Shown piece after piece: positions 13,185-25,669 of a stretch of DNA of 64,000 nucleotides. Positions within the stretch are counted from its first letter, which is position 1; every line of letters starts with the position of its first letter. Source of the DNA: Dalbergia cochinchinensis (Eukaryota; Streptophyta; Magnoliopsida; Fabales; Fabaceae). The notes under the pieces are model-generated. The model was not told the origin of the DNA. It ran no database searches and saw only the letters and a program-made list of their open reading frames with translations. A program made the translations under genes and the position numbers. The stretch is from positions 43,873,874-43,937,873 of the forward strand of contig CM062373.1 in NCBI GenBank assembly GCA_031216125.1. Direction: 5' to 3'.

Positions 13185-13590
13185 TTTTACAGATGGTAAC
13201 TTTTCTAATTTTTTCTAAATAGTTATTTTTTACAGACGGATTTTATCATCTTTAAAATTATAGACGGTAAAATCCATTAGTAATAAATAAATTTTATAAA
13301 ATATTTATTTATATACAGACGGAAATTTTTGTCTATAATTTTAGAGACGGTGAAATCCATCTGTAAATGGAACACATTTGACAAAGATTTTTTAACCATT
13401 TACAATTGGATATATTCGTCTGTAAACTATACTAACTGAAAAGTTCATCTGTAAAGCCATCTATAAATTACAGACGGGAAGAAAAATCCATCTGTATTGC
13501 ATATAAACAAGGAAAATAAAGAAGCATATATATGGTCTATAAATCCGTCTATACTGATGAAATTCGTCTGAAAATTCGACTGTGTTCCAT
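13185..13590. repeat. CACTA 3' subterminal repeat array (ACAGACGG motif)
   Basis: Many copies of TTTACAGACGG and CCGTCTGTAA variants occur in both orientations between 13185 and 13590, mirroring the 5' array. They lie directly inside the terminal repeat ending at 13605. Confidence 0.85.
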
Positions 13591-13605
13591 TGAAATCTTG
13601 TAGTG

Positions 13606-14052
13606 TTTGTCTTTGGATCCTCCAACTCAACAACACTTAAGGGGTGTACACGGGTGACAAAAAATAGGTTATCCCACTTAGATCACAAATTCCTATACAT
13701 CTATTTCGTATAGGAGTTGTATAGCAAAACCATTTATCTTTCATAGAACTCCTTTCTCAAGATGTGCTTGTCATGGAACACTTTTGGTCTTATCCCTATA
13801 CAACTTGGAGCTCTCATAAGCCTCTAATCTCATCTCTTCCAGCTCCTACAATTACAACTTCCTTGCAAGTCCGGCCTTAGATAGGTCCATTTTGCACTGC
13901 TTCATAGCCTAGTACGTTTGATGCTCAAGTTCCACAGGCAAGTGACATAATTTTCCGAAGACAAGCCTAAAGGGGACTCATCCAAATAGGAGCCTTTAGG
14001 TAGTTCGATAGGTCCATATACTATGATCTATACGGGTATTCCAATCCTTGTG
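13606..14052 (-). pseudogene. Athila-like integrase, C-terminal segment between two insertions
   Basis: The minus-strand translation gives 'FRLVFGKLCHLPVELEHQ', then an 'ELEEMRLEAYESSKLYRDK' helix and the 'VVELEDPKT' strand, which are landmarks of Athila-lineage Ty3/gypsy integrase C-termini. The segment is bounded on the left by the CACTA element and on the right by the LTR-like element at 14053-17872. The upstream part of the same gene is at 17873-19315 and the downstream tail at 5697-5808. Several stops are present within it, so it was already dead or has decayed since the insertions. Confidence 0.88.
14048..14052. repeat. Left target-site duplication (TTGTG) of the 14053-17872 insertion
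   Basis: TTGTG lies immediately left of TGTAACACCC. The right flank at 17873-17877 is TTGTA, one mismatch. Keeping a single copy restores the Athila pol frame exactly. Confidence 0.75.
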
Positions 14053-17000
14053 TGTAACACCCTAATATTGAACCTAATATGCCTAGGACGCATTCAGATT
14101 AATTATTAGTCATTACTCTTTTATTTCAGTTCTTGATTCTAGTTTATTTAAAATACTTAATGAAAATATGGGTAAATTTTTTTTTTAAGATTAAAAACAA
14201 AAATGCGAGCCACGCAACTTAAAGAGCTACATTGTACGATTACGCATACAAGCTAAAAGGAGTTAAAAGAATCATAAGTAAATACAAATCATAACGTATC
14301 ACAACATCATGTATTAACAATAATAGATAATTCATAATACATCACATAATATAGATAATAATGTAGCAATAGGTCCACCATCAAAGGTTAAGGTGATACA
14401 GTCATCCATAAGGACATAAGTTGGAAATAGCAAAAGGTACAACTGGGTAGGGTCTCAACATCCTCTACACTTAAACAGATAACCCTTAAAAGTAAGGAGG
14501 CTATCGTCCACGTGACAGAGCATAGGCCCTTGATAAGATCCACAGTCACCTCCTACTGCTGCTCACGAATGAAATCATTATCCTCTAAAGACGTGATGGA
14601 AGAAAGAAAGAGGGGATAAGAATCTTATAAAAGAAACTCAGTAGGGAGTTCACCTCCTAACAAGTGTCATCATGTACGCCCTTAGGAACCTTGGGTTTCT
14701 TTATAAAGTGATGGGCATGCATATGGTTCAATTATTAAGTTCCAAAAATTATCATCCGAGGCCCGTTTGTTTTAGAATGCATCTTATTGCAAGAATGCAG
14801 CATGACATACCATGACCACATAACTAATGCCATAATTAAACAACATATAATAAAGAATGCAAATTCTTCTAGCATGATCTTTTCCTCAATATTTCTTTTA
14901 GGTGACTTAAGGTTCTTCTCTCTTTCTCTTGGGGAGCCACCCTATTATTTTCTCCTTTCAAGAGTTCTAGGTTATGAGCTCATACCTCACTAGACGTCAC
15001 TAGCTACCACTTATCTTCTCAATAAGCAAATTCCCGGCTCTATCTCAGAGTACGGGATAGGAGGCATAGGAATACTTATCCTTTCAATAAGTACGTTTAT
15101 CCTCTCTATAAGCAATTCCTCGAGATCACTTTACGTTGAGCCCGACTCATTACGAAAGGATCATTTCCGAGTGTTTTATGTCACCTTAGACTTAGCATGT
15201 TATATTGAGATGCAAGAGCACAAAATTATCATGTAATGTCACATGCTTTCATATAAATACATGCACCTTAATTATTCCAAGTGTAATCATAACATGGCAC
15301 AACAAATCTTGCAATTGGTAGCCAAGTATGCAAACATAATCGTCACATAAATTCTCAAATATATTAAATCATCACATCTCTTAAGGCAAGCACTTTCATT
15401 ATCTCTTAATCGATTAAACCTTTAAATCGGGTAAAGCCAACTTTCGTATTTATTTATTTATGCATCCAAGGGATCAATTCCAATGATTCTCATTAATTAT
15501 TAACCTTAAGAATATTATGAAACCGTACTGGGCAGATTTGAACAGAAATGGAAATTTAACTGTTTTGTTGTTCTAGAAGTTACATTTTTGACCCTTTCTC
15601 ATTACCGACTTTTCCTATGATGCTAAAATTAATTCCTAAGTCGATTATGAGTGATTCCTATATATTTAGTAAGTTTTCAACCCTCCTTTACAGAATTATA
15701 ACTTAGTAAAATAGAATTTGTAACTTTCATTTTTAAAGGTTCTAGGAATCACAATTTTGGTCCTTTCTAGGTACCAGTTTTTTTCTAAGCTAAAAATAAT
15801 TATTACACTAATTGTTAATAAGTTTTTCATATTTGAACAATCCCAAACAGTGTTATATCATATCGAAACAGTTTGGATAGTGACCAAAAATAGAAATGTC
15901 AAAAGTTTCCATAAATACAATTTTATGGGTCTTTAGTTACTAGTTTTTACCTAAGATGCCAAGGATAATTTCTACCATAATTGATAGTAGTTTTCCCACA
16001 TTTAAGCCACTCCAAACAATTTAAAACAAATCTGGAAATGTCATGGCAGAAACCAAAAATTTAATATTCCAAAAGCATGCAAAGTTGTAATGTAAGGCAT
16101 TTCTAGTAACTAGTCTTTCTAAAATTAATTCTTAGTTAAAGAACATTTTCAGAACCAAATTTTATTCCTTTCGGAAGATGGAAATATAACCTTTAGGACT
16201 TAGTTGACAACTTGAAAAATAAATATGAATGCATTCTCATTTCTCTAGTTTTGATACCCAAGACTCCTATTTAGAGTATTTACTTTAAAACACCGATTAA
16301 CTTTAAGGTTGAAAGGGGTAAGCCTTGAACTTAAGTTAATTAAGTGATAACATAAACAAATTACTCCTTTTTAGTTCAACCTTTTTGAAAACAAAATGGA
16401 ATCCAAAACCTTGGGCTCTCAATGGTCTATCATATGATGGTTTTACAACCGTCACCAAGATCCATTATCATCAAGCTATAGTTCCAACATTTTAATGACT
16501 ACAAAACCAAAACTAGAAGAAATAAAAGAGAAAAAGAGACTAAGCCGAAATGGTGAAGAGGAAGAAAAGAAATGATATCAACCACATATTATTCATCAAG
16601 GTCGAAAATAAAGAGGAGGAACACATCATTCTAATATTTTAAAGGCTTTGAAAATAAAGAGAGATTAAGAGAGAAAAACCAAAGAAAAGAGAGAGCTTGG
16701 TCTTGAAATGAGATGAGAAGAACAATTCCTCCTTGAAGCAAAGAAGTAGTTTCGGCCAAGAGAAGAAAAAGAGGAATGAAGATGTGTCTTGAGGTTGATC
16801 TTGGAAATGGAGATGTTAGGTGTTTAAAGGAAGATCTATAGTGGTTGTGTGGTGGTTTGGGGTTAAGAGGTGGTGATGAGTGGTAGTTCTTAAAAGAAAT
16901 GAAGAAGAAGAGGAAGAAGAACTCTTTGAAAAACTAGGGAGAAACTTTGAGGATTCTTGAACCAAGATTGCAAGAAATGAACAAATGGTGTTTGTGGCTT

Positions 17001-17872
17001 GCCTTGAGGTTGTAATCATAGAGAAATTTAACATGTGAGGATGAAAAAAGGGGGGAGAGTGCCGCAGCCATCTAGAAGAACTTGGGGGGCAAGTTTGATC
17101 TTAATGTGGGTTAGGATGTGCATTAGAGGTAGATTCAATTAGGAAAATGATTAGGAATGGGTAGTTAGGTGTTTAGGTTGATAATCATGTGATTAGAAAT
17201 TTCAAGATCATGATTAAAAAGTTGTCATAAATATTTAAAAGATTTAAGTTCATTTTATTTGAATTAAACTCAACTATTTTGAATTTCAAAAACTAACACA
17301 ATTTCTTAAATCATGGAATTGTACACTATTCACCATTTTGACTTTAAGACCATTTGATTTTAGAAAGGGATTATTTAGCTTTCTCTAAGAAATTTTAAGC
17401 CTCAATCAATCTCAATTGATTATTTTGACTCAAGATTAATAATTAAAATTAATTAATCTTTAATTAGAGCCTAATATTACTTAAGTTTTGTTAATCTTGC
17501 AATTAAACTCATTATGCCCTTAATTAGGGGAAAAACGATAATTTTACAGAAAAGCTCCCCAGGACCACCCGGGTTTATATCGAAGTCATATATTCCTTAA
17601 AAAACAATATTCCAAACTTCCAAGTGAAGCCCGGGCCCAATCGATAATTAATTCTGTATTAATTAGCCGCAAGGGTGTATTTTGATAATTTCGCTCGAAA
17701 AACCAAAAACTGAGATTTTTGCCACTAAGATCATGCACAACACAATTAATCCCCTTCAATCATAAAACTATCCTCTTGAGGGTAGCTGGGACCGACTGTC
17801 CTCAATTCCGGGCAGAAATGACCTCAGGGGCATTTTGGTCATTTGTACACAAGGAAAAATCGGGGCGTTATA
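14053..17872 (+). mobile_element. 3.8 kb gene-free LTR-like insertion, probable solo LTR
   Basis: It begins TGTAACACCC and ends GGGGCGTTATA, imperfect short inverted termini of the TG...CA type. It is flanked by TTGTG/TTGTA and interrupts Athila pol without loss of codons. No transposon protein is encoded in 3.8 kb. Its Ser-rich open frame at 16816-17034 (minus) and the 121-codon frame at 17719-18084 (which runs out of the element into pol) are chance frames. Very long LTRs of this start and end type occur in plant Ty3/gypsy elements, so a solo LTR left by recombination is the best reading. A fragment of the same family lies at about 35260-36010. Confidence 0.75.
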
Positions 17873-19315
17873 TTGTAGTTAGGCTTCACCATTTTCTCCA
17901 GGATCCTTTTAATTTCCAAGTTAGACATTTCAGCCTGCCCATTGGTTTGGGGATGGTAGGGGATGGACACCCTATGAACAATCCTATATTTGTGGAGCAA
18001 AGCTTTCATACTCTAGTTGCCGAAGTTCCCTGGTCACTAATGATAGCTATAGCATGCCGAGCCTATAGAAAAAATGAGACCTAACAAAAGCCACAACTAC
18101 AGATGACTCGTTAGTTCTGGTGGCAATAGCCTCCACCCATTTGGATACATAATCAACTGCCAAAGGAATATAAACATAGCTAAAAGAGATGAGGAATGGA
18201 CGCATGAAATCAATGCCCCAAATATAAAAAATTATATTTCACAAAAAATCATGGGTAGTTGAGGCATCTCATTCCTCCAAGAAATGTTCTCTATTCTTTG
18301 GCACTATTCACATGCGTCACTAAACTCATGGGCATCTCTAAACAGGGTAGACTAATAAAAACCAAAGTCTAATACTTTCCTAATAGTCCATTGGGGCGCA
18401 AAGTGGCCACCACTTGCATAGGAATGACAAAATCAAAGTATGGACTAACTCAATGTCCGACTTACATTATCAAACTATATGGATGCTACATATTTTCCAG
18501 AGATTAGGGTCATCCCACACAAAGTATTTACCATCGCTTCTCAGCTTTGTAAATTGAGCTTGTGAAAACTGTAGGGTTCTTGCACTTACAACCAAATAGT
18601 TTATGATGTCAGCATACCAATATACAACAGTAACACTCCTCAACTGCTCACAAGGGAAATAATCATTTAGGTGAAGTAGGTCATGCTGAATATGCTCAAA
18701 CTGGGGTTTACAACTAAATGTTCTACTCTATTTCTATCTTTTATTTCTATGTCAAACTCTTAGAGCAGTAGCATCCATCCAATGAACCTAGGCTTGGATT
18801 CAAACTTCTTCAACAGGTACTTGAGAGCTTCATGGTCTAAGTACACCAGCACCGTAGAGTAAAGTGAATATGATCTAAACTTTCCAATGCAAACACAATG
18901 GGTAACATCTTTTTGTTTACGGTAGTATAATTAGACCAGGTAGGATCTAAAGTCCTATAAGCATAGTAAATCACATGAGCAACCTTATCAACCTATTGTT
19001 CAAGCACAACATCGACAGCATGATCTAAAGTGTCACACATAAGCTTAAATAGGACACTTCAATTAGATGGCTAGATGATCGAGGTGATGGTTAAGGCCCT
19101 CTTCAAAGTGTCAAAGGCTTCTTTGCACTTATCATCAAACACAAAATCCACATCCTTTCAAGATGATAAGCTAAGCAATCTTGCTTAAGTCCTCAATAAA
19201 CCTCCTGTAAAAGACTACATGACCAAGAAAAAACATGATTCTCCTGCACACATGTGGGACAAGATAAGAAGGAAATAAGCTCTATCTTAGATGGATCAAA
19301 GAAATAACCATGAAA
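17873..19315 (-). pseudogene. Athila-like pol: RT end, RNase H and integrase (decayed)
   Basis: The minus-strand translation, read from 19315 down, shows landmarks of an Athila-lineage Ty3/gypsy polyprotein. These are the RT thumb/connection ('FFLGHVVFYRRFIEDLSKIA', about 19150-19240), RNase H ('VYLDHEALKYLLKKF', about 18790-18850), the integrase core entry ('WGIDFMRPF', about 18205) and 'VAVDY/LAVDYVSKWVEAIA' (about 18130-18165). The late integrase follows ('VSIPYHPQTNGQAEMSN', about 17915-17970). These domains would copy RNA to DNA and insert it. Many stops and frame changes are present, and the RT catalytic region upstream is missing, replaced by another LTR at about 19330. The gene continues at 14052 after the LTR-like insertion. 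Confidence 0.9.
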
Positions 19316-19329
19316 AATATGGTTTTGTA

Positions 19330-20434
19330 AGTTACAACAAGCTTAGAAATTATGGTTTTTCAATGAAACCATGAAAAATATGTTTTGACAAACTCATAGG
19401 ACCACACTTGATTCCCTAAAATGCTTTTGAGAAGTTATTACTATTAAATTCTTGATGAAATGATTTTGCCTTATTGCTATGCATGCCAGTTAGCTAATAA
19501 ATTACCTTGAACAAGTGATATTCATCTCTAGTGATGTATTTAGAACCTCAGATATGTATGTACAATAGTTTTTAATTGAATTGTCATGAACAATATCCTT
19601 AGATTGTAATTATAGAGAAATAAACAATGAGTAAATAGCTATCACGAGCATTAGACTTGGTGCCAAGTTGTCCGTTAGAGGATAATCTCACCCTCTTTCA
19701 AAGTTTACAGAGATAAAACCATGTTAGATGTCCACCTTATGGGACCTTGCTAGGTGCCTTTTATGGAGTTAGTGATAAAAGAAGTTATAAATTTATCATG
19801 TTTCAATTTCAGAGATTTACATTTATCTATTAAATACTATAACAATAAAATTGAATGTGTTTATTCTTATTATATATGTCAAGATAAAATGATAAAATGC
19901 TTGTGCTTGTTGAATTTATGTATTATGTATATCTTCTATTATTGTCCTATATGGATTGTGGATGAGAATCTAGTCATTCAGTCTGATAACTCACCTTTCT
20001 CTTCTCTTTTCCTTTTCAGATATAGCTGTAGACCTGATTACTCTATAGATCCTATTCTCTTAATAATGCTGCAGTTGTCCAATGGTGACCTTCAATTCAA
20101 GGTGAAACTTGATGGTTTATGTTAGTTATAGTTTGTTCCAATAGATATGTAGGCAGGACATTGGACCATGCATTATTATTTTTATATTAAGATTTGAGAC
20201 AATTATTTATTTGTGTTTTGAAATACATTATGACCAAGCATTGGAGAAACTTGGTTTTCTTATGAATTTATTTACTATGAAATTGGGTAATGAAACTTGA
20301 GTAATTGTGTTTAAAACATGTTTTGAATGAAAATATATGTTTAATATGCATCTTAGCAAGTCACATACACAAAAAGGCTTTTGAGGGGACTTGATCCCTC
20401 ACATATTGGTCATAATCTAAATCGGGTCATGACA
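19330..20434 (-). repeat. Minus-strand LTR of family D (TGTCATGACC start)
   Basis: Read on the minus strand it starts TGTCATGACC at 20434. It is clearly similar to the plus-strand copy at 25670-26785: both contain the block 'ggtcccataaggtggacatctaa' / 'gatcccataaggtggacacctaa' followed by matching sequence ('gcaccaag', 'ttactcattg'). The shared TG start and the gene-free content fit an LTR. Its other end near 19330 is set only by where Athila pol begins. The 123-codon plus-strand frame at 19754-20125 lies inside it and resembles no known protein. It is probably incidental. Confidence 0.55.
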
Positions 20435-21329
20435 GCTAGCTCAAATCTTTACTCTTCGATGAGAAATTACAACAAGAACAAAAGATAAAGCATAAAATAA
20501 GATGAGAAAAAAGGGGAAGAATAAAAGAAGATTAGAGAAGGAGAAAGGGATAGAGAGAAACTAGAAAGAGAAAACTAGAGTTTTGAACTAAAACTAAGCC
20601 TAAAAATTGTTAAAATGAGAGTGTATGAAGGTTTTCTATCCCGCATTGCCCTGTCTTTGACCAAAATACACCATTAAAGTTTCCAAAAATAGGTCCAACA
20701 TAGTAAAAAAACATTAGCCTAGAATTCTATAGCTTTTCAATAGTCGAGTTTAATTGTGCTTCATCATGCTTTAACATGATGCTTCCAAATTTGGTATGCA
20801 TTTCTTCATGAGAGTTGAAGATCTTCTTTTCTCTTCAAAATGGACGCTTTATTTGCCTCATTTGTACTTTATGAAATATGACTCAATCTTTGAAGCATAG
20901 CAATCTAAAATCTTAGCACCTCTATTATGAGTTCGAAGCTTAATTTGACTAGCTAGACATCCGATCCAGCTTTTGTGCTATTCATAAAAGTTGTAATCGA
21001 TCCTCTTATGTTTTTTACAAGCCAAAGAAAACAATTTGTATAGGGTCAACAACTAAATTTATGATCAAAATACAAAAGCAACACAAGAACGACAATTATG
21101 CATCAACTCTCATAAGTTATAAACACCATTTATAAGTGTCCAAAACATAAAGAATCGGTTAAAGCACGAAATCTCACTAAAAAGGCCTACTTATGCACTA
21201 TTTCACAATAAACACAATTTGGGATCTATTCATTTACCTATGCCAATATCAATGAATTACATGCAATTAAAGGTTAAAACATTAAGTATTGGGGGTGACA
21301 TATGCATACAATCTCACTCTCATCAAGCA
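20435..21329. other. Unclassified repeat-like DNA, no gene
   Basis: No open reading frame of note. The stretch has a purine-rich block (20480-20580, 'gagaaaaaaggggaagaataaaagaag'), which on the minus strand is pyrimidine-rich like the leader of an LTR or untranslated region. A minus-strand LTR remnant is possible but no termini were found. Confidence 0.35.
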
Positions 21330-22260
21330 TTCTCAACTCTTGTAGCCACTGACAAGCGCTATGAAACCTTCGATTTATAGAACCGATCATCTCTCAATTC
21401 TTGTAAATTTAACTCAGGACATTTGCAATACTTAACCAGATCCTAGTTTGGCTTTTCATTGTCTTTGGTTCAACCTATATCCATTACAATGCTCATAATA
21501 TCATCAAACACATTCTTGTCAACATGCATGACATCTGAACAATAACAGACTAAATTATCCTTTCAATACAACAAATCCCAAAATATAATTTGGCCCAATT
21601 ATGCTCAATGCAATAGCCTAGAAATCTTATAGACATTCTCACTTCTATTATTTTTGAGAAATTCTTAACTCTATGCCACATTTGGTGACTACTTATTCTA
21701 ACTGGAAACTCATCATGTTCATAACAATTCTTTTCTAAGTTATCTCTACTTTGTCTACATGGATGATTAGCATCTAAGATCCTCCCATGACAATCAAATA
21801 ACAAGTTCTTTCATCCATGCTTCAAAGTGAATGCCTTAGTATCATAGACATCTATTTTTTCCTTCATCAACAACTATTGTGTTTGAGATGTTAAACTCAG
21901 AAATTATTCAACACCCTCATAAAATTCCAATTTTCTTTTATAACTTATAAAATTCCAATTTAATCCCCTACCAGTGTGCAATTATCATGCTTACATGATT
22001 GGTTTAAAGGAAACATTATGTGTGTGAGTAGTTTTAATACCTTGAAATTTTTAACAGCATCATATTAAATTTTGACCAACCATCTTTGAACAAAGTCTTA
22101 TGTTAAGGTATTATTTTAAATGCTTAAAAAATTTTGACATAGTCCCCCTTTAAATTAGGAGTCTCCCATTATTTTTAATTCAACTTTAATTTTATTACTT
22201 AGTCTTTTAAAAGTTAAATTTTTTTTTTGACAAAATCTCTGCTTGAATTTGGTGTCTCAC
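21330..22260 (-). pseudogene. Internally deleted CACTA Tnp2-like transposase fragment
   Basis: On the minus strand, 'DVMHVDKNVFDDIMSIVMDI' (about 21480-21540) matches the conserved Tnp2 block also seen in the plus-strand copy near 9140. Upstream come 'AFTLKHG' and 'LFDCHGRILDANHPCR' (about 21745-21835), equivalent to the 8840-8900 part of that copy. The N-terminal phrase 'IKLEF-EGVE' (about 21905-21970) is fused almost directly to this middle block. The roughly 1 kb that separates them in the 5809-13605 element is therefore missing. No CACTA terminal repeat was found at either side, so it is a truncated, dead copy of a related element. Confidence 0.8.
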
Positions 22261-25200
22261 CTCATCAATTATTCAATGAATTCACCAATCAAAGACATTC
22301 AATTACAACTTTACAAATATCCAAGCAATCACAAATTAACTTTATCATATAATTCAAATAATCCTAAAAATCATTCTGAAACACTCGCCTTTATGACTCC
22401 ACAACATAAACCATATACAAACAAACACATGAAGGAGCTCTATGCTTTCCCCCTATTCATGTATTCCCACTTTCCTACAATTCTATTCTAAGAAACAAAA
22501 ATCTTTATCCTATATAGATATAAAATCAGACAAATAAAGTTTTTATTACTAACCTATATATGAGAAAGAGAGAGAGTGAGAGAGAAATCAATAGCACATA
22601 GCATAGCCCACACCGTGAAACTCCAATTGAACTCCTAAATTAATAAATTAATAAACATATAGTAGATCAAAAACTAAAAAAAATTATAAAAATGTATAAG
22701 TAGAAAAAAGTAACAACCTATCAGTAGTACAAATAGGAAGCAACAACCAACAACCCATTCCTCAATGCTCCAACTAAACTCTTGAATTAGCAAATTAACA
22801 AACACATAGTATATTTCATTAGTAAAAAACATTTGTAAAAGTAATTAAAATAAAAATGAACAAACTGATCACACTGTCCAATAATTTCAATGAGGCTCCA
22901 ATAACTCCTAAATTTATAAGATAGCAATCAAAGTTACTTTCCAATGTTCCAAAAATCAAAACTTTGAGCAAAGAAAATGAACAAGAAAACTATGCCAAAC
23001 AAAAATATAAACCAATTAAAATGCCGAGAAACATACCTAGGTCATAATGGTAGTCTTGGTTTTACAAATGGGCCCTCCTATGGCGGGAGCAAGGGTGATA
23101 GAGAAGGAAAAATAGTAGAGAAAGATAGTGGTTTTAGAAGTAATGGGGAGGCTCTATTTTGTGTCATATGCATAGGTCATTGAGGGTTAAGCCCATATTT
23201 AACAATTAAATGAAACAGTGCATTGAATTTTGTATTACTAGCCCTAAGTTTACTAACTGCAAATGAAAATCTAAGAGACACATGTTATTACCCTTGGGCT
23301 TACTAGCTACGAAATGAAAATCTAAAAGACACATGTCAATGGCATGAAAATTCACAATGAAGTAAGAAAAACCATTAGTAGAGCTATCATAATTAGCCAA
23401 GCTCGATGGGCCAGATTGAATAGGCCCAAAAAATGTCTAGGCTGGAAAATATGCAGTAAAAATATAGGTTGTCCCAACCTAAAGGGCCTAGACCGGGCTA
23501 GGTTAGCCAGATCGACCACATATATGAGTTATTTCTGCTTGATTTTGGTCTGTTTAACCATTTACTTCATTTTTCTATCAAGTCAAGTTGTCAAAATTTA
23601 ATTACAAAAAAAAAAATAATGTTTCATTTGTCATTCTCACATAAAGTAAGAATAAGATCACTACTTATGAATAGTTTATATTTTTATCTATTAACTTTTT
23701 ACTTGAACCGTAAAATTTAAATAACCTAAAAAATGAAAAATAAATAAAAAAAAACTAGAGGTCTCTACCTTGGAAATATTTACTAGTGTTGAAAAGCTTT
23801 CCACATAATTTCTAAGATACAAGATTAATTTTTCTCCTCTCTCAAAAGTAGTGCTTCTATTTTTTTTTTCTTGTTGCATTTGAGAGTTTTGGAATCCCCT
23901 CTTTCACAATTATTATCCACTTTGACCATCTTTGTAATCAAGTTGATTATGAAATGAAAATTTCCTATCTTCGATATTAAAAATTAAAAAATAGCTCATT
24001 TTCCAGCCTATGGCCTGAATAGATTAGGTTGGGCCAGCATTTTTCTGGTCAAAACTAACATTGCCAAAGTAGCCCGAGTTGAAAATAGTCCACCTGCACC
24101 AGGTCAAGTTATCCCATTTTGATAGGTTAACCCATCAATAATATTAGCACATTATATAAAATTATTATCGACAACTAGAGCCATTCGATAAAAATTTTAT
24201 TATTTAAAAAAGACTATTAGTCAATAAACCTATCCACATAAACGGACCAAAATAAATGTAAAATAAAAAATAAAATTACCAACTGTAAAGGACCCGTGAA
24301 TAACAAAAGAATAGGTTTTGTATTGGCTAGTCATTCGGTAACTAACACGTCTCATGTGGCACCACTTGTTTCCAGCAATTAGTCGAATAAATTTTAATTT
24401 TGTGAATTTTTAATCAAAAATCTCGTTTGCTATCACAAAACCCATCATTATTATCAAAGGGATTTAAACTCGTCAATAATAGTCATTGATATCCTGCATG
24501 TTTCTAGTAGTGGTTGAGGGGAGAGGCTCACTGCAGAGATGGATGGCGGCAGCCCCATTTTAATGCACATGTTTAAAACATGTATTTTTATCTCATGCAT
24601 AGAGATTAACCCAAATACTAACGAATGCGTTCTCACTTCTTATGTAACAAATTTATTCTCATCCCATACATCCCATATATATCACCTAGTTAATTTCATT
24701 TTATTGAGAATTCGTAAAAATTAAAAGCACTAGACCTTTAAATATGAAAAAAAAAATAATGACACCAAATGTAACTCAAATCCTTCTCTTATTACGTAAC
24801 AAAAGAAAAAGTATATACATGCGACAAAAGTGAAGGACATGTCTATAAAGACAATCGTACTTTTGTACGATCACAGTTTTCAAACATACGTCGTTTTTGG
24901 GAGAAAGTTGAATAGCACAATTTGTTAGCAAATCAATTCACGGAACTGCTAGTAAAATTTTATACGAAACATTATCATACTAGGAAAGAACCTTTGTTGC
25001 TTCTGCATGGGTACTACAATACAAGACATCAGTTCAAACCTTTATTTACCTCTCATGAGCGAAGCTATAATGATGTAAAGAGAGAAATATAATATAGATT
25101 TTGATCATGCCCAACTGTCATCCACTATTCTCACTCATTTATTTCTCGTGGACACCAGCGAGGGGGCGATTGTTTTTTCTCACTCGATTTGTGTGGTCAT

Positions 25201-25669
25201 GACTTTGACCCAAAAACTTTGATCTCCTTTTTTTTCATGTAAAAAATTCACGTTACATGTAATCTCTTATTATATAAATCTTTTATGTCATATATTTTAT
25301 CTAGGTCTTTCTTTAAAATACACATAACCTTGTCATATTAAATTTTAATATAAGAAGATTCATTTCATCTTCTTCTCTTAATAAAGATTTCAAGGTTCCT
25401 GTCTCATTTTTCTATCCCACTCTATATTTTCCCAATAAAAATTTGATATGTGTATAATGATAATATCATTTTTTTTTTGTGGAACGTTACCCATGATTTC
25501 TTATCTAATCAATTCTTTAACTACCCATAATTTTTATACATGGTAAAATTTGATTAGAAGGGCATGGAGTGAGATAAGGAAAAAGGGATATGTGATTTTT
25601 TTTTTTAGTTGATAAATAGGTCTTTGCCTTTGTTATTTTAGGCTCAACGACACTAGTTTTTTTTTTTTT
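22261..25669. other. AT-rich intergenic DNA with local duplications, no gene recognised
   Basis: No convincing coding sequence. The stretch includes repeated phrases at 22615-22920 ('ctccaa...actcct/cttaaatta...aacaaacacatagta', about three imperfect copies) and a 52-bp tandem duplication at 23233-23336. Phrases rich in 'gggcc'/'ggccc' occur at 23400-23510 and 24005-24120, which may be remains of a non-autonomous DNA transposon. Open frames such as 22243-22491 and 23344-23601 show no family resemblance. Confidence 0.45.
23233..23336. repeat. Tandem duplication of about 52 bp
   Basis: Two adjacent imperfect copies (about 23233-23284 and 23285-23336) share 'tatta...cttactagct/aact...aaatgaaaatctaa' and both end in 'agacacatgt'. 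Confidence 0.7.

Larger units (their letters stand above)
5809..13605 (+). mobile_element. Complete CACTA (En/Spm-like) DNA transposon
   Basis: The element starts CACTACTAGAAT at 5809 and ends ...AATCTTGTAGTG at 13605, the reverse complement of CACTACAAGATT, so the terminal inverted repeats begin with CACTA and differ by few bases. It is flanked by TTT on both sides. Both subterminal regions contain many copies of ACAGACGG/CCGTCTGT in both orientations. Inside, on the plus strand, are a broken Tnp2-like transposase and a second broken ORF of the plant Ptta/En/Spm family, the usual two-gene order. It is inserted in the minus-strand Athila-like pol. Stops and frameshifts in both genes mean it could move only with protein supplied by another copy. 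Confidence 0.93.

Noticed and set aside
17719..18084. 121-codon plus-strand open frame
   Set aside because: It spans the junction between the LTR-like insertion and minus-strand Athila integrase, and is antisense to recognised pol motifs.
19754..20125. 123-codon plus-strand open frame
   Set aside because: It lies inside a minus-strand LTR whose second copy at 25.7 kb does not keep the frame; the composition is Ile/Tyr/Leu-rich as expected by chance.
23400..24120. Non-autonomous transposon with GGGCC-rich ends
   Set aside because: The 'gggcc' phrases at 23.4-23.5 and 24.0-24.1 kb do not form a clear inverted pair and no duplication was found.
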